From: Rhodoferax sp. WC2427
GTDB lineage: Bacteria > Pseudomonadota > Gammaproteobacteria > Burkholderiales > Burkholderiaceae_C
Assembly: GCF_040822085.1 (NCBI RefSeq)
Contig: NZ_CP162006.1
Location: 3,348,001 to 3,412,000 of the forward strand
Length of the DNA: 64,000 bases
Direction of reading: 5' to 3'
Below the pieces are notes generated by a model. The model saw only the letters and a program-made list of their open reading frames with translations, had not been told where the DNA came from and did not search any database. The translations under genes and the position numbers were made by a program. Positions 47,965 through 56,676 of this stretch are shown here, piece after piece; position 1 is the stretch's first letter, and each line of letters begins with the position of its first letter.

Positions 47965-49091
47965 GGGCGGCTCCGCGCGTCGACGATGCCGACTTGCTGC
48001 ATGTCTTTTTGCAACTGCTGCACCGCCGCCGTGTCTTGGGCCTGGCGGGCGCTTTGCAGGGCCACCCACCAGTCGATGGGTTCGCGCTGCAGCTCCAGGT
48101 TGCGGCGGGCGATTTGCAGCGCACCGGGCGCGTCGTCGTCCAGCCACAGGGCGACCAGGGCTTGCTCGCGGCTGTGCAGGCTCAGGTCGTCGCCGCGGCG
48201 GGCGAGCTCGGCGTTCCATTCCCCCAGGGTGGCGCGCAGGGTTTTCCATTCGGGGTTGTTCAGGCGGCGCAGGGCGGTGGCCTGGCGCAGCAGCACAGCG
48301 TCGGTTTGGGGCAGCGGCTGCAGCACGGCCAGGGCCTGGGCGGTGTGGCCGGTGCGCAGCAGCAGGTCGCTCAGGGCGATGCTGGTGTAGAGGTCGGGTG
48401 CCGCCTGCAGGCTGCGCTGGTAGGCGGTGCGGGCAGCGGCATCCCGGCCAGCGCGTTCTTCGCTCTCGGCCAGCAGGGACTGTAGCCAGCTGGTCTGTGC
48501 AGGATCTTGCGTGGCGGCCAGCAGCCGGGTAAAGCCTGTGCGGGCGGCGGCGCTCTGGCCTTGCAGCGACTGGGTTTCCAGCTGGCAGGCCAGGGCGTAG
48601 AGGTTTTGCCCGGCGCGGGCCACGGCTTCGCAGGCACGCAGGGCCTGGTCGTAGCGGCCCGACAGGCGCTCCAACGCGGCCAGGTTCAGCCAGCCCTGGG
48701 CGTGCTGGGGGGCACGGTGCACGGCGGCTTGCAGGAGGCTGCGTGCGGCCTTGAAATCGTGGCGGCCCTGCTGCACCGTGGCTTGCAGGATGGCCATGTC
48801 CACCGGTGCGTCCGGCTTGTCCCACCAGGGGGCCAGCACGGCCTGGGCACGGCCCCAGTAGCGGGTGTCGCCGGTCTGGCGGGCGGTGGCGATGTGGGCG
48901 CGGGCCTGGGCGGCGGCGGCAGCCGGGTCGGCGGTGGCGGTGGCGGTGGCCATGGCGGCGGGGCGCACGCGGGTGATGGTAGGCAGGCGCTCGACCACTT
49001 CGTCGCCCCGGCTGGGGTGCAGCGCGGTGGCGGCATGGGCCGGGGCGCACAACAGCAGGCAGGCGAGCCAGAAGATGGGGGGGATGCGCAT
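47961..49091 (-). CDS. exported tetratricopeptide-repeat protein
   Basis: Periplasmic protein of about 376 residues. Signal peptide MRIPPIFWLACLLLCAPAHA, then an Ala/Thr-rich linker and at least five TPR-like helical pairs (for example AQGWLNLAALERLSGRYDQALRAC and PDLYTSIALSDLLLRTGHTAQALAVL). TPRs serve as protein-binding scaffolds. The frame extends upstream to 49424, but that part is a shadow of the lipoprotein gene and of a repeat, so the start at the signal peptide is used. Its stop overlaps the HupE-like gene. Partners are likely the DUF4331 protein and the HupE-like protein encoded beside it. Confidence 0.88.
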   Translation of the reverse strand: MRIPPIFWLACLLLCAPAHAATALHPSRGDEVVERLPTITRVRPAAMATATATADPAAAAAQARAHIATARQTGDTRYWGRAQAVLAPWWDKPDAPVDMAILQATVQQGRHDFKAARSLLQAAVHRAPQHAQGWLNLAALERLSGRYDQALRACEAVARAGQNLYALACQLETQSLQGQSAAARTGFTRLLAATQDPAQTSWLQSLLAESEERAGRDAAARTAYQRSLQAAPDLYTSIALSDLLLRTGHTAQALAVLQPLPQTDAVLLRQATALRRLNNPEWKTLRATLGEWNAELARRGDDLSLHSREQALVALWLDDDAPGALQIARRNLELQREPIDWWVALQSARQAQDTAAVQQLQKDMQQVGIVDARSRP

Positions 49092-49107
49092 GGTGGGAAA
49101 ATTTGGG

Positions 49108-49171
49108 TTGCTATTGAATAAGTAGCTGCTTGCGCTGATGGAATAAGCGGTAGGGGCCGATTTCTTGTAAA
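49108..49171. repeat. palindromic intergenic repeat, copy 7
   Basis: Family member (TTGCTATTGAATAAGTAGCTGC, here split by its central CGCTGATGGAATAAGCG, then GGGGCCGATTTCTTG) between the lipoprotein gene and the TPR gene. It lies inside an apparent operon, so it may process or attenuate the transcript. Confidence 0.75.
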
Positions 49172-49175
49172 TCCT

Positions 49176-49212
49176 GCCCCTCCCCAACCCTCCCCCGCAG
49201 GGGAGGGGGGGA
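49176..49212. repeat. G/C-rich REP-like palindrome, intergenic copy
   Basis: CCTCCCC (49189-49195) and GGGGAGG (49200-49206) with a CGCA loop, extended by C-rich and G-rich runs. It lies directly past the lipoprotein stop. It resembles the palindrome that is read in frame in macB (9825-9862). Confidence 0.75.
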
Positions 49213-49218
49213 GACAGG

Positions 49219-49482
49219 TCAGATGTCCGCGGGGTCGTCCGATTCGCTGGTGGCCAGTTTGGTGTCGGCCAGGACCACCGGGTCACGGCTGTCGCTGGTG
49301 TTGGCGATCTGGGCCTTGGAGAAGGCGACCACATCGTCCACCCGGGTTTCCACGCCCACCGGAACTTCGGTGGTTCCAGCCACGAACTGGTCGGCCACGG
49401 GGCCATCCCCTCCCCCGCCGCCACAGGCCGCCAGCATGCCCACGGCGACCGCGGTGGGTGCTATCCATTTGAAGTGCAACAT
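49219..49482 (-). CDS. small predicted lipoprotein
   Basis: 87-residue exported protein with a signal peptide and lipobox LAAC (Cys20), followed by a Gly-rich stretch and a short acidic tail (VDDVVAFSKAQIANTSDSRD). I do not recognise a family. It lies 14 bp after the DUF4331 gene and before the TPR gene on the same strand, so it is probably part of that operon. Small lipoproteins at this position might anchor or chaperone the DUF4331 protein, which is inference. Confidence 0.75.
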   Translation of the reverse strand: MLHFKWIAPTAVAVGMLAACGGGGGDGPVADQFVAGTTEVPVGVETRVDDVVAFSKAQIANTSDSRDPVVLADTKLATSESDDPADI

Positions 49483-49496
49483 GGTGCGGGTCCTTA

Positions 49497-51122
49497 TCAG
49501 TTAGAGCCAGAGTTAGGCGTGTTGAGGTAGGGGAAACGCGTGAGGAAGGGCACGGTGGCCTGGTCCACGCCGTCGTGGATATTGGCCGACTGGGCACCCA
49601 GCGGCACGCTGGAGGCTTTGCAGGCCGAGGTCAGGCTGGGCACGCCGGGTACGCCATTCAGGCCCAGGCTGTTGTTGTCGCCGTTGATGACGCACAGGCC
49701 GCCGAGCATGGCCACCAGGGCGATGTCCACCACGTCGTCCTTGGGGCGGCGGCCGTTGGGGAAGCCCGCCAGGTCCACCGCTTGCGACAGGTTGGCCGTG
49801 CCGCCTACGCGCAGTACCTCACCGGCCACGCCCAGGCGGTTTTGCAGGGCAAACGGCACGGGGGTGATGGCAGTGTTCAGGCGCAGCACCTCGGACGGGG
49901 TGGCCTTGGCGGGCTTGTTCACGCCGGTGATGCCGGTCAGGAACACGGTGGCCAGGTCGGTACGCGGCAGGTTGGTGGGTGCCACGGCGGTGGGGCTACC
50001 AGCCAGCACCAGGCCCAGCAAGGCGGGCAGCGTGGGGTTGGTCACGTAGGTCAGGAACTGGCCGTCGTTCTCGGGCTTGGAAGCGTTGAATTTGTCTTTG
50101 TCGGGCAGGCCGATCACCACCTCGTTCACCAGGGGGTTGCCCAGGCGCGACACCTGCACCCAGGCACCACCGGCTTTTTCGCTGGCCTGGTGGCCCGACG
50201 GCGGCTTGCCGTTGAGCAGCCGGGCCTGGCGCAGGCTGGCCGTGGTCCACCCGCCAATGACCGGCTCTGCGCCCGCTGTCAAACAGCCTTTGTTGACTTC
50301 CAGCGCGATGGTGGTGATGTTGGTCTTTTGCACCACGGCCTGGCCGCCCATGCCGACCGCGTCCTTGTTGGCCGGGTCGAGCAGGAAGCCGACGGGGGCA
50401 TTGACCAGGTCAAAGATCGGGCCCAGATTGACGGCAAAACCGTCCTGGCGCTGGCCGACGAAGACCTTGCCATCGTCCATGCCAGCGGGGCAGCCTGGCA
50501 CCTTGATGCTGAAGACGTGCTTTTGGGCATAGGCCTCGTAGGCCGCCGCACCGCCCAGGGTTTTCGCACCGATGTAGTCCACCGGCTTCTCAAAGGTGGC
50601 GCCGCCGCTGGCCTTGGTGACAGCAGACACGGTGCCTTTGCGCCGGTCGCCACGCACCACGTTGACGGTGTAGGTCTCGTTGACATTGAGGTTGGCATCG
50701 TTGACGTTGGCCACGGCACCGGCCTGGACCAGCGGAATCGCCACGTTGGCGGTGCCAATGGGCAGGGCCACGTTGTTGAGCTTGTTGTTGAACTTGAACT
50801 GGAAGGTCAGGTGTTCCTTGCCGTCGCCCACGTTGTCGATGTGGATCTCGTACAGCGCGTTCGGGTCCATGGCAAAGTAGTTGGGGCCGCCGTACGGGGC
50901 CTGCAGGGGCTGGTAGTTGGCGATCATGGTGACGAAGTCGGAGCGGCCACCGCTGCCGTTGTTGGCCACGCCCTCGTAGCTGCGGAACATGTAGAAGTCG
51001 GTGCCGTCCACCTTCGGGCTGGTGGTGATGAACGGCGCCTCGCGGTGGCTGGACGCGAATGCCGCGCCGGTCAGCGCGAGCAGCAAACACGCTGCGGTGA
51101 TGGGGTTGCGTTTGAATTGCAT
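49497..51122 (-). CDS. exported DUF4331 protein
   Basis: Secreted protein of about 541 residues. Signal peptide (KRNPITAACLLLALTGAAFA), then the family opening SSHREAPFITTSPKVDGTDF, which is the best-known DUF4331 signature. Function is unknown; the family is exported and often encoded beside TPR and HupE-like genes, as here. The frame begins at 51164, but AGGAG lies at the right distance before the ATG at 51122 and the signal peptide starts there, so that start is used. A 19 bp inverted repeat (51153-51171) lies just upstream and may be its control site. Confidence 0.93.
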   Translation of the reverse strand: MQFKRNPITAACLLLALTGAAFASSHREAPFITTSPKVDGTDFYMFRSYEGVANNGSGGRSDFVTMIANYQPLQAPYGGPNYFAMDPNALYEIHIDNVGDGKEHLTFQFKFNNKLNNVALPIGTANVAIPLVQAGAVANVNDANLNVNETYTVNVVRGDRRKGTVSAVTKASGGATFEKPVDYIGAKTLGGAAAYEAYAQKHVFSIKVPGCPAGMDDGKVFVGQRQDGFAVNLGPIFDLVNAPVGFLLDPANKDAVGMGGQAVVQKTNITTIALEVNKGCLTAGAEPVIGGWTTASLRQARLLNGKPPSGHQASEKAGGAWVQVSRLGNPLVNEVVIGLPDKDKFNASKPENDGQFLTYVTNPTLPALLGLVLAGSPTAVAPTNLPRTDLATVFLTGITGVNKPAKATPSEVLRLNTAITPVPFALQNRLGVAGEVLRVGGTANLSQAVDLAGFPNGRRPKDDVVDIALVAMLGGLCVINGDNNSLGLNGVPGVPSLTSACKASSVPLGAQSANIHDGVDQATVPFLTRFPYLNTPNSGSN

Positions 51123-51152
51123 GGTGATCTCCTGGGGGTCATGTCCATTGGT

Positions 51153-51171
51153 GCCAATAAACACTATTGGC
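51153..51171. promoter_or_regulatory. inverted repeat upstream of the DUF4331 operon
   Basis: Perfect arms GCCAATA and TATTGGC (51153-51159 and 51165-51171) with a five-base spacer, 31-49 bp upstream of the DUF4331 start codon. The position fits a repressor or activator site. No regulator gene is adjacent. Confidence 0.5.
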
Positions 51172-51261
51172 TCTTGGGATACGCAGGCGGCTTTACCGTG
51201 GATTCACAAACCGGCACTATTTCTCGCAATCAGTCTGCATGCAGCGACTATCTGCTTCACC

Positions 51262-51310
51262 TTTGATAGCTGCTCATGCTTATGGAATAAGCGCAATATG
51301 CCTATTTCAT
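51262..51310. repeat. palindromic intergenic repeat, copy 8
   Basis: Family member (TGATAGCTGCTCATGCTTAT, then GGAATAAGCGCAATATGCCT). It lies in the 397 bp gap between the divergent DUF4331 operon and the Aer-like gene. Beyond this repeat, the inverted repeat at 51153 and the FNR box at 51403, I see nothing else in the gap. Confidence 0.75.
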
Positions 51311-51402
51311 GGAAAAAATATTTCACCACCCTGGATGGCCAAGCGCTCAACCATCGGGCCCGAAAACTGCGGCAGTCTTGTTACAAAATTTTTGAACCTG
51401 TC

Positions 51403-51416
51403 TTGATATGTATCAA
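51403..51416. promoter_or_regulatory. FNR/ANR-type box upstream of the Aer-like gene
   Basis: TTGAT-ATGT-ATCAA is a perfect match to the FNR consensus TTGAT-N4-ATCAA. Its centre is about 110 bp upstream of the Aer-like start codon. It suggests that expression of the receptor and the downstream GGDEF-EAL gene responds to oxygen. FNR control is known for energy-taxis and anaerobic genes in proteobacteria; the promoter itself is not clearly readable. Confidence 0.65.
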
Positions 51417-51519
51417 GCTCGCCACATACAGTGGGGCTTTGAGCTTGAAAGCTGCTGGCCGCACGGGCCTAATCGCAGCCTGTTACCAAATGTAGTTACC
51501 GCTGCACCGAAGGAGCCCT

Positions 51520-53079
51520 ATGCGATCCAACCTGCCCGTCACCACGCAAGAGTACGAGTACCCATCCAACGAGATGCTGGTGTCCACCACCGACACCCGG
51601 GGCCACATCACCCACTGCAACAGTGCGTTCGTGCAGGTCAGCGGCTTTAGCTACGACGAACTGGTGGGCCAGCCACACAACCTGATCCGCCACCCCGACA
51701 TGCCGCCCGAGGCCTACAAGGACATGTGGAGCACCATCGGCCGTGGCCGCCCCTGGACCGGCATGGTGAAAAACCGGCGCAAAGACGGCAGCTTCTACTG
51801 GGTCGAGGCCAACGTCACCCCCATCATGGAAGGCGGCAAGCCGCGCGGCTACATGTCGGTGCGCACCAAGCCCACCCGCCAGCAGGTGCAGGATGCCGAC
51901 GCGCTGTACGCCCGCATGCGCAGTGAGCGCGCGGCCAACCGCCCGACCTTTCAACTGCGTGGCGGCACCGTGCGCCCGCTGGGCTGGCGCGGCGCGCTGG
52001 CCCGTCTGGCCCACGTTGGCATGACCCAACGCTACATGCTGGTGCTGGCGGCCATGGTGGGCGTGGGCGTATTGCCGATGCTGCTGGGCGTAACGGGCCA
52101 GTTGGGCGTGCTGCTGCAAGTGGGGCTGCAACTGGTCTGTGCGGCGGTGATGGTGCTGTGGTTCAAGACCCATGTGACAGACGTGGTGCTGGAGGCCGAA
52201 CGCTTTGCCAGCGACCTGTCGGGCTGCAACCTGAACACCGCTATTTCGCTGAACTACCCGGCCCCGCTGGGCTCGCTGGTGCGCTGCCTGTGGCAGATCC
52301 AGATCAATATGCGGGCAGTGATCGGCGATGTGAACACCGAAATCCATGGCTTCACCCAGGTCGCCGCCGAAATCGCCTCGGGCAGCCTGGACCTGTCGGA
52401 GCGCACCGAATCCCAGGCCAGCAGCCTGCAGCAAACCGCCGCCAGCATGGAGCAACTGTCCGGCACGGTCCAGCAAACCGCCGAAACCGCCTTGCAGGTG
52501 GCGCAGCAAAGCGACAAAAGCACCCACGTGGCGACCCGGGGCGGCGAGGCGGTGCACCAGGTGGGCCTGGCGATGCAAAACATCGACAAGTCGTCTAAAA
52601 AGGTGCAAGAGATCATCGGCGTGATCGAGGGCATTGCCTTCCAAACCAACATCCTGGCGCTCAACGCCGCCGTGGAAGCGGCCCGCGCGGGCGAACAGGG
52701 GCGCGGTTTTGCGGTGGTGGCTTCCGAGGTGCGGTCCCTGGCGCAGCGTAGCGCCGGGGCGGCCCGCGAGATCCGCACGCTGATTGCCGAATCGGCCGAG
52801 CAGATCGCGGCGGGCAGCCACCAAATGGCGGACGCGGGGCGCACCATCGACGAGGTGGTAACTTCGGTCAAAGAGGTAGGCGCACTGATCCGCCAGATCA
52901 CCCAGGCCACCGTGGAGCAATCAGACGGCATTGCCCAGGTGAACGAAGCGGTGAACCAACTGGATGCCGTAACCCAGCAAAACGCGGCGCTGGTCGAAGA
53001 ATCCGCAGCCTCCGCCGAGGGGCTGAGCGGCAGCAGTCTGGCGCTGGCGCGGTCCGTGCAAGTGTTCGTCCTGGCGTGA
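51520..53079 (+). CDS. Aer-like PAS chemoreceptor (energy or redox taxis)
   Basis: Chemoreceptor of 519 residues. N-terminal PAS at about 18-120 ([35 protein letters not shown], the Aer-type phrase), then two adjacent membrane helices at about 168-212, a HAMP-like segment, and a signalling hairpin with [20 protein letters not shown]. Aer senses redox state through FAD in the PAS domain. There is no periplasmic sensor domain. An AAGGAG site precedes the ATG. A perfect FNR box lies upstream, and the next gene (GGDEF-EAL) overlaps by four bases, so energy sensing and c-di-GMP turnover are probably coupled. Confidence 0.94.
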   Translation: MRSNLPVTTQEYEYPSNEMLVSTTDTRGHITHCNSAFVQVSGFSYDELVGQPHNLIRHPDMPPEAYKDMWSTIGRGRPWTGMVKNRRKDGSFYWVEANVTPIMEGGKPRGYMSVRTKPTRQQVQDADALYARMRSERAANRPTFQLRGGTVRPLGWRGALARLAHVGMTQRYMLVLAAMVGVGVLPMLLGVTGQLGVLLQVGLQLVCAAVMVLWFKTHVTDVVLEAERFASDLSGCNLNTAISLNYPAPLGSLVRCLWQIQINMRAVIGDVNTEIHGFTQVAAEIASGSLDLSERTESQASSLQQTAASMEQLSGTVQQTAETALQVAQQSDKSTHVATRGGEAVHQVGLAMQNIDKSSKKVQEIIGVIEGIAFQTNILALNAAVEAARAGEQGRGFAVVASEVRSLAQRSAGAAREIRTLIAESAEQIAAGSHQMADAGRTIDEVVTSVKEVGALIRQITQATVEQSDGIAQVNEAVNQLDAVTQQNAALVEESAASAEGLSGSSLALARSVQVFVLA

Positions 53080-55271
53080 TCCGTCCGGGTATGTTGCCAG
53101 ACGACACGGGCCTGTCGGCCTTGCCAGAGCGGCCCTGCAAACCGCTGCTGCGCGCAACCAACCTGGCCGAGGCGCTGCAAACCATGGCGACCTGCCAGTT
53201 CGAGCCCGCGCTGAACTCGCTGGGCAGCCAGATCGCCATCATCGACCAGCAAGGAACCATCACCTACGTCAACCAGGACTGGATCGAATTCGGCGTCCAC
53301 AACGGCACCGCTGCCGACTACCCGTGGGTCGGCAGCGACTATCTGGAAGCCTCCAAAGGCTTCAGCGCCGTCGAGTCGGAGCAAGAGGCCTCTTTGGTGG
53401 ATGGCATCCGCAAGGTGCTGAGCGGCTTGGCGCCCACGTTTGACTGCGAATACTCTTGCCACAGCCCCGACGAGAGGCGCTGGTTTGTCATGCGGGTCGT
53501 GCCTTTGCACACCCACCCCGGGCTGTACGTGGTGTCCCACCACAACATCACACGGCGCAAGGAGCAACTGCTGGCAGGCCAGGCGGCCCTGGAAGAATCG
53601 GCCCTGCACAGCCAGGCGGTTCTGGACAATATGGTCGATGGCGTCGTCACCATCGATATGCGCGGACGCATCCAGTCCTTCAACCAGGCCGCCAGCCGGA
53701 TGTTCCAATACACACCGGCCGAAGTGCTGGAGCGCAATGTCTCCATGCTGATGCCGGAGCCACACCGCGGCCACCACGACGGCTACCTGCTGCACTTCCA
53801 GCACACCGGCGAAGCCCGCGTTATCGGCAAGCCGCGCGAGGTCGAAGGTGTGCGCAAGAATGGTGAAGTGTTTCCGATGAGCCTGTCGGTCTCGCAGATC
53901 ATGCGCTCCGGGCAGCCCACTTTCATCGGCATCGTACGTGACATCACCCAGCGCCGACTGCACGACGAAGAAATCCGCCGACTGGCCTTCTATGACCCGC
54001 TGACCAGGCTACCCAACCGCCGCCTGCTGATGGACCGTTTGCACCAGGCCATGGCCAGTTCTTGCCGCAGCCTGCACCATGGTGCGGTGATGTTCCTGGA
54101 CCTGGACCATTTCAAACAGCTCAACGACGGCTGGGGCCATGATGTGGGTGACGAGCTGCTGCAACAGGTCGCCGCCCGCCTGAACGCCTGCGTGCGCGAG
54201 GCCGACACCGTGGCCCGCCTCGGCGGCGACGAATTTGTGGTGTTGCTGGAAGCCTTGAGTCCGCTGTCCTCCGAAGCGGCCACCCAGGCCGAGGCTATTG
54301 CCAACAAGATCCTCTACACGCTGGGGCAGAGCTACAAACTGCGCGGCCAGATGTACGACAGCACCCCCAGTATCGGCATCGTGCTGTTCGCCCAGGACCG
54401 GGACAGCATGGAGGATTTGCTGAAAAAGGCCGATGTCGCCATGTACCAGGCCAAATCGGCGGGCCGCAACACGGCCCGCTTCTACGACCCGGCGATGCAG
54501 GCCGTGGCCATGGCGCGTACCGAGCTGGAACGCGACCTGCGCCATGGTTTGAGTACCCAGCAGTTTGTGCTGCACTACCAGATCCAGGTGGACAGCAAGG
54601 GTGTACCCACCGGCGCCGAAGCCCTGGTGCGCTGGCAGCACCCGCTGCGCGGGCGCGTCTCTCCGGGCGACTTCATCCCGCTGGCCGAAGAAACCGGCCT
54701 GATCCTGCCCCTGGGCCAATGGGTGCTGGAAACCGCCTGCACCCAACTGCAGGCCTGGGCCCAAAACCCCACCACCGACCACTGGAGCATGGCCGTCAAC
54801 GTCAGCGCCTGGCAGTTCGCCCAGGTCGACTTTGTGGCCCACGTGACGGCAGCGCTGGCCAAAACCGGTGCCCGACCGCACCTGCTCAAGCTGGAGCTCA
54901 CCGAGAGCATGCTGGTCAACGACGTGGACGACGTGATCGCCAAGATGAACGCCATCAAGGCCTATGGCGTGAACTTTTCGCTGGACGACTTCGGCACCGG
55001 CTACTCGTCGCTGTCGCACCTCAAAAGCCTGCCGCTGGACCAGCTGAAAATTGACCAGTCTTTTGTGCGCGACGTGCTGACCGACCCCAGCGATGCCGTC
55101 ATCGCCCGCACCATCGTGGCTCTGGGCCATAGCCTGGGCCTGAAAGTCATCGCCGAAGGCGTGGAAACCGCCGAGCAACGCCACTTTCTGGCCGGTATTG
55201 GCTGCGACGCGTTCCAGGGCTACTACTTTGGACGGCCCGAGCCCGCAGACATGCTGGCGCAGCGGACCTGA
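53076..55271 (+). CDS. PAS-PAS-GGDEF-EAL bifunctional c-di-GMP protein
   Basis: Cytoplasmic protein of 731 residues: PAS-like domain about 45-155, second PAS about 180-292, GGDEF about 300-460 with intact GGDEF (383-387) and EAL about 480-725 with intact EAL (515-517), [14 protein letters not shown] and [10 protein letters not shown]. Both synthesis and breakdown of c-di-GMP are possible from the motifs. Translation probably starts at GTG in a GTGA overlap with the Aer-like stop; an ATG at 53091 is an alternative. It is co-transcribed with the Aer-like receptor, which suggests taxis and c-di-GMP are tuned together. Confidence 0.94.
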   Translation: MIRPGMLPDDTGLSALPERPCKPLLRATNLAEALQTMATCQFEPALNSLGSQIAIIDQQGTITYVNQDWIEFGVHNGTAADYPWVGSDYLEASKGFSAVESEQEASLVDGIRKVLSGLAPTFDCEYSCHSPDERRWFVMRVVPLHTHPGLYVVSHHNITRRKEQLLAGQAALEESALHSQAVLDNMVDGVVTIDMRGRIQSFNQAASRMFQYTPAEVLERNVSMLMPEPHRGHHDGYLLHFQHTGEARVIGKPREVEGVRKNGEVFPMSLSVSQIMRSGQPTFIGIVRDITQRRLHDEEIRRLAFYDPLTRLPNRRLLMDRLHQAMASSCRSLHHGAVMFLDLDHFKQLNDGWGHDVGDELLQQVAARLNACVREADTVARLGGDEFVVLLEALSPLSSEAATQAEAIANKILYTLGQSYKLRGQMYDSTPSIGIVLFAQDRDSMEDLLKKADVAMYQAKSAGRNTARFYDPAMQAVAMARTELERDLRHGLSTQQFVLHYQIQVDSKGVPTGAEALVRWQHPLRGRVSPGDFIPLAEETGLILPLGQWVLETACTQLQAWAQNPTTDHWSMAVNVSAWQFAQVDFVAHVTAALAKTGARPHLLKLELTESMLVNDVDDVIAKMNAIKAYGVNFSLDDFGTGYSSLSHLKSLPLDQLKIDQSFVRDVLTDPSDAVIARTIVALGHSLGLKVIAEGVETAEQRHFLAGIGCDAFQGYYFGRPEPADMLAQRT

Positions 55272-55273
55272 TC

Positions 55274-55511
55274 AACCTAGATCCGGCAGTTGAACCCGCC
55301 CGAGGGTGCTGTGATCGGCATGCCAGATTAGGCGCGACAACAACGCGGGCTACTGCCCGCTAGGCGGAGCAACGACATATGGCGTGGCGAGCGCAGTGCC
55401 CTCGGGTGGGTAGCGTTCTCACCCAAGAGGTGATGGCCATAAATCGCCACAAACCTAAGCCCAGAGTGGCCTACCAGACCAGCACAAGCGGTCAACTGCC
55501 GGATCTAGGTT
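55274..55511. mobile_element. MITE-like element with 20 bp perfect terminal inverted repeats
   Basis: AACCTAGATCCGGCAGTTGA at 55274-55293 is repeated exactly, inverted, at 55492-55511. The 238 bp between and including them carries no credible gene. This is the shape of a non-autonomous insertion element or an internally deleted IS. The left end is 2 bp past the EAL gene stop and the right end meets the first base of the LacI-gene stop codon. I cannot see a convincing target duplication. No transposase gene is in the window. Confidence 0.65.
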
Positions 55512-56572
55512 CAGGCTGCCGCCGTACTGGCCCGCTCGATCAGTTGGTAGGGCAGCTTGCGGCTGCTGGGCTCGGGGCCATCGGCCAGAGATTGCAAAAT
55601 CGCCTTGGCCGCCACCCGGCCAATGTCGGCCGTGGGCGGTCGCACCGTGGACAGGGGCGGCTCCAGCTGGCGTCCAATGGGAAAGTCGCCAAAACCCAGC
55701 AGCGCCAGTTGCCCAGGCACGGCGATCCCCTGGCGGACAGCCTGCATCAGGGCCCCGCAGGCCAGATGGTCGGTGGCAAAGGCCACCGCCGTCACCCGCG
55801 CGCCCTTGGCCGCCAGTATCTTGGGCAGCACTGCCCGGCCCGCGTCAAACGCATCGCCCATGGCCGCGCGCAGCACCGTGGCACGGGCACCCTGGGCCTG
55901 CACCGCGGCCACAAAGCCTTCGCCGCGCTCGTGGGCCCGAAAGTCTTCGGCCACACCGCTGTCCACATAGGCCAGCGAGGTATGGCCCAAGGCCAGCAGG
56001 TGCCGGGCCATGGCCTCGCCCACCGCAAAGTGGTCAAAGCCAATCTGCGCAAAACCGTCTGCATCGGCCCGCGTGGTGGGGTGGTCCCAGATTTCCACCA
56101 CCGGGATACCGGCGGACTGGGCATCGCGCAGCAAACGCAAGGCTCCGAGCGTGTGGTGGCGGCCCGTAACCACAATGGCCGCCGGGGCCCAGCCGGTGAG
56201 CACCCGCAACTGCTCTTCTTCCCGCTCCTGGGAATAGCCGGTGGACAGCAGCAACAGCTCGTAGGCACTTTCACGCAGACCCTCGGTCAAGCCCTGGATG
56301 GTCTCGGCAAAGATGGAATGGCCCACGTTGGGGATCAGCGCCGCCACCAGCCGTGACGCGCCGCTGGCCAGTTGCCCGGCCTGCTGGTTGGGCACGTAAC
56401 CGGTCTGCTCTATCGCCTCGCGGATCCGCAGGGCGGTGGCTTCGGCCACCAGGGTGGGCTGGCGGATGTAACGCGAAACGGTAATACGGGTCACGCCCGC
56501 GGCATCTGCCACATCGTGCAGCGTAGGCCGCCCATGGCCGCGCCGCTGGCGCTTGATCGGGTCCGGGTTCAT
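55511..56572 (-). CDS. LacI-family transcriptional regulator
   Basis: Regulator of 353 residues. N-terminal LacI helix-turn-helix and hinge (TLHDVADAAGVTRITVSRYI, then TGYVPNQQAGQLASGASR), followed by a periplasmic-binding-protein-like effector domain with IPNVGHSIFAETIQGL near its start. It probably represses the divergent sugar-acid operon. The palindrome TGTTACCGGTAACA at 56626-56639 in the shared region resembles operators of GntR-type LacI members. The stop codon begins at the outer base of the MITE-like element, so the C-terminus may have been trimmed or altered by insertion, though the length is normal. Confidence 0.93.
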   Translation of the reverse strand: MNPDPIKRQRRGHGRPTLHDVADAAGVTRITVSRYIRQPTLVAEATALRIREAIEQTGYVPNQQAGQLASGASRLVAALIPNVGHSIFAETIQGLTEGLRESAYELLLLSTGYSQEREEEQLRVLTGWAPAAIVVTGRHHTLGALRLLRDAQSAGIPVVEIWDHPTTRADADGFAQIGFDHFAVGEAMARHLLALGHTSLAYVDSGVAEDFRAHERGEGFVAAVQAQGARATVLRAAMGDAFDAGRAVLPKILAAKGARVTAVAFATDHLACGALMQAVRQGIAVPGQLALLGFGDFPIGRQLEPPLSTVRPPTADIGRVAAKAILQSLADGPEPSSRKLPYQLIERASTAAA

Positions 56573-56625
56573 TTTTGATGTGCGCTAGGGTTTTTGCTAA
56601 TGCACGAAGTTTCCACTGCCGTTAA

Positions 56626-56639
56626 TGTTACCGGTAACA
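56626..56639. promoter_or_regulatory. LacI/GntR-type operator
   Basis: TGTTACCGGTAACA is a perfect 14 bp palindrome with the central CG typical of LacI-family sites. It lies between the divergent LacI gene and the dehydratase gene, 38 bp upstream of the dehydratase start, where binding would block transcription. Confidence 0.75.
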
Positions 56640-56676
56640 GTCAAACCGATCATCCCATTTCCGAAAGCCCTTATCC

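Noticed and set aside
49575..51266. 563-codon plus-strand frame opposite the DUF4331 gene
   Set aside because: Antisense shadow; the minus-strand product has a signal peptide and family signature.
55379..56356. Plus-strand frame inside the MITE-like element and opposite the LacI gene, as a transposase
   Set aside because: No transposase motif is visible; most of it is antisense to the regulator gene.
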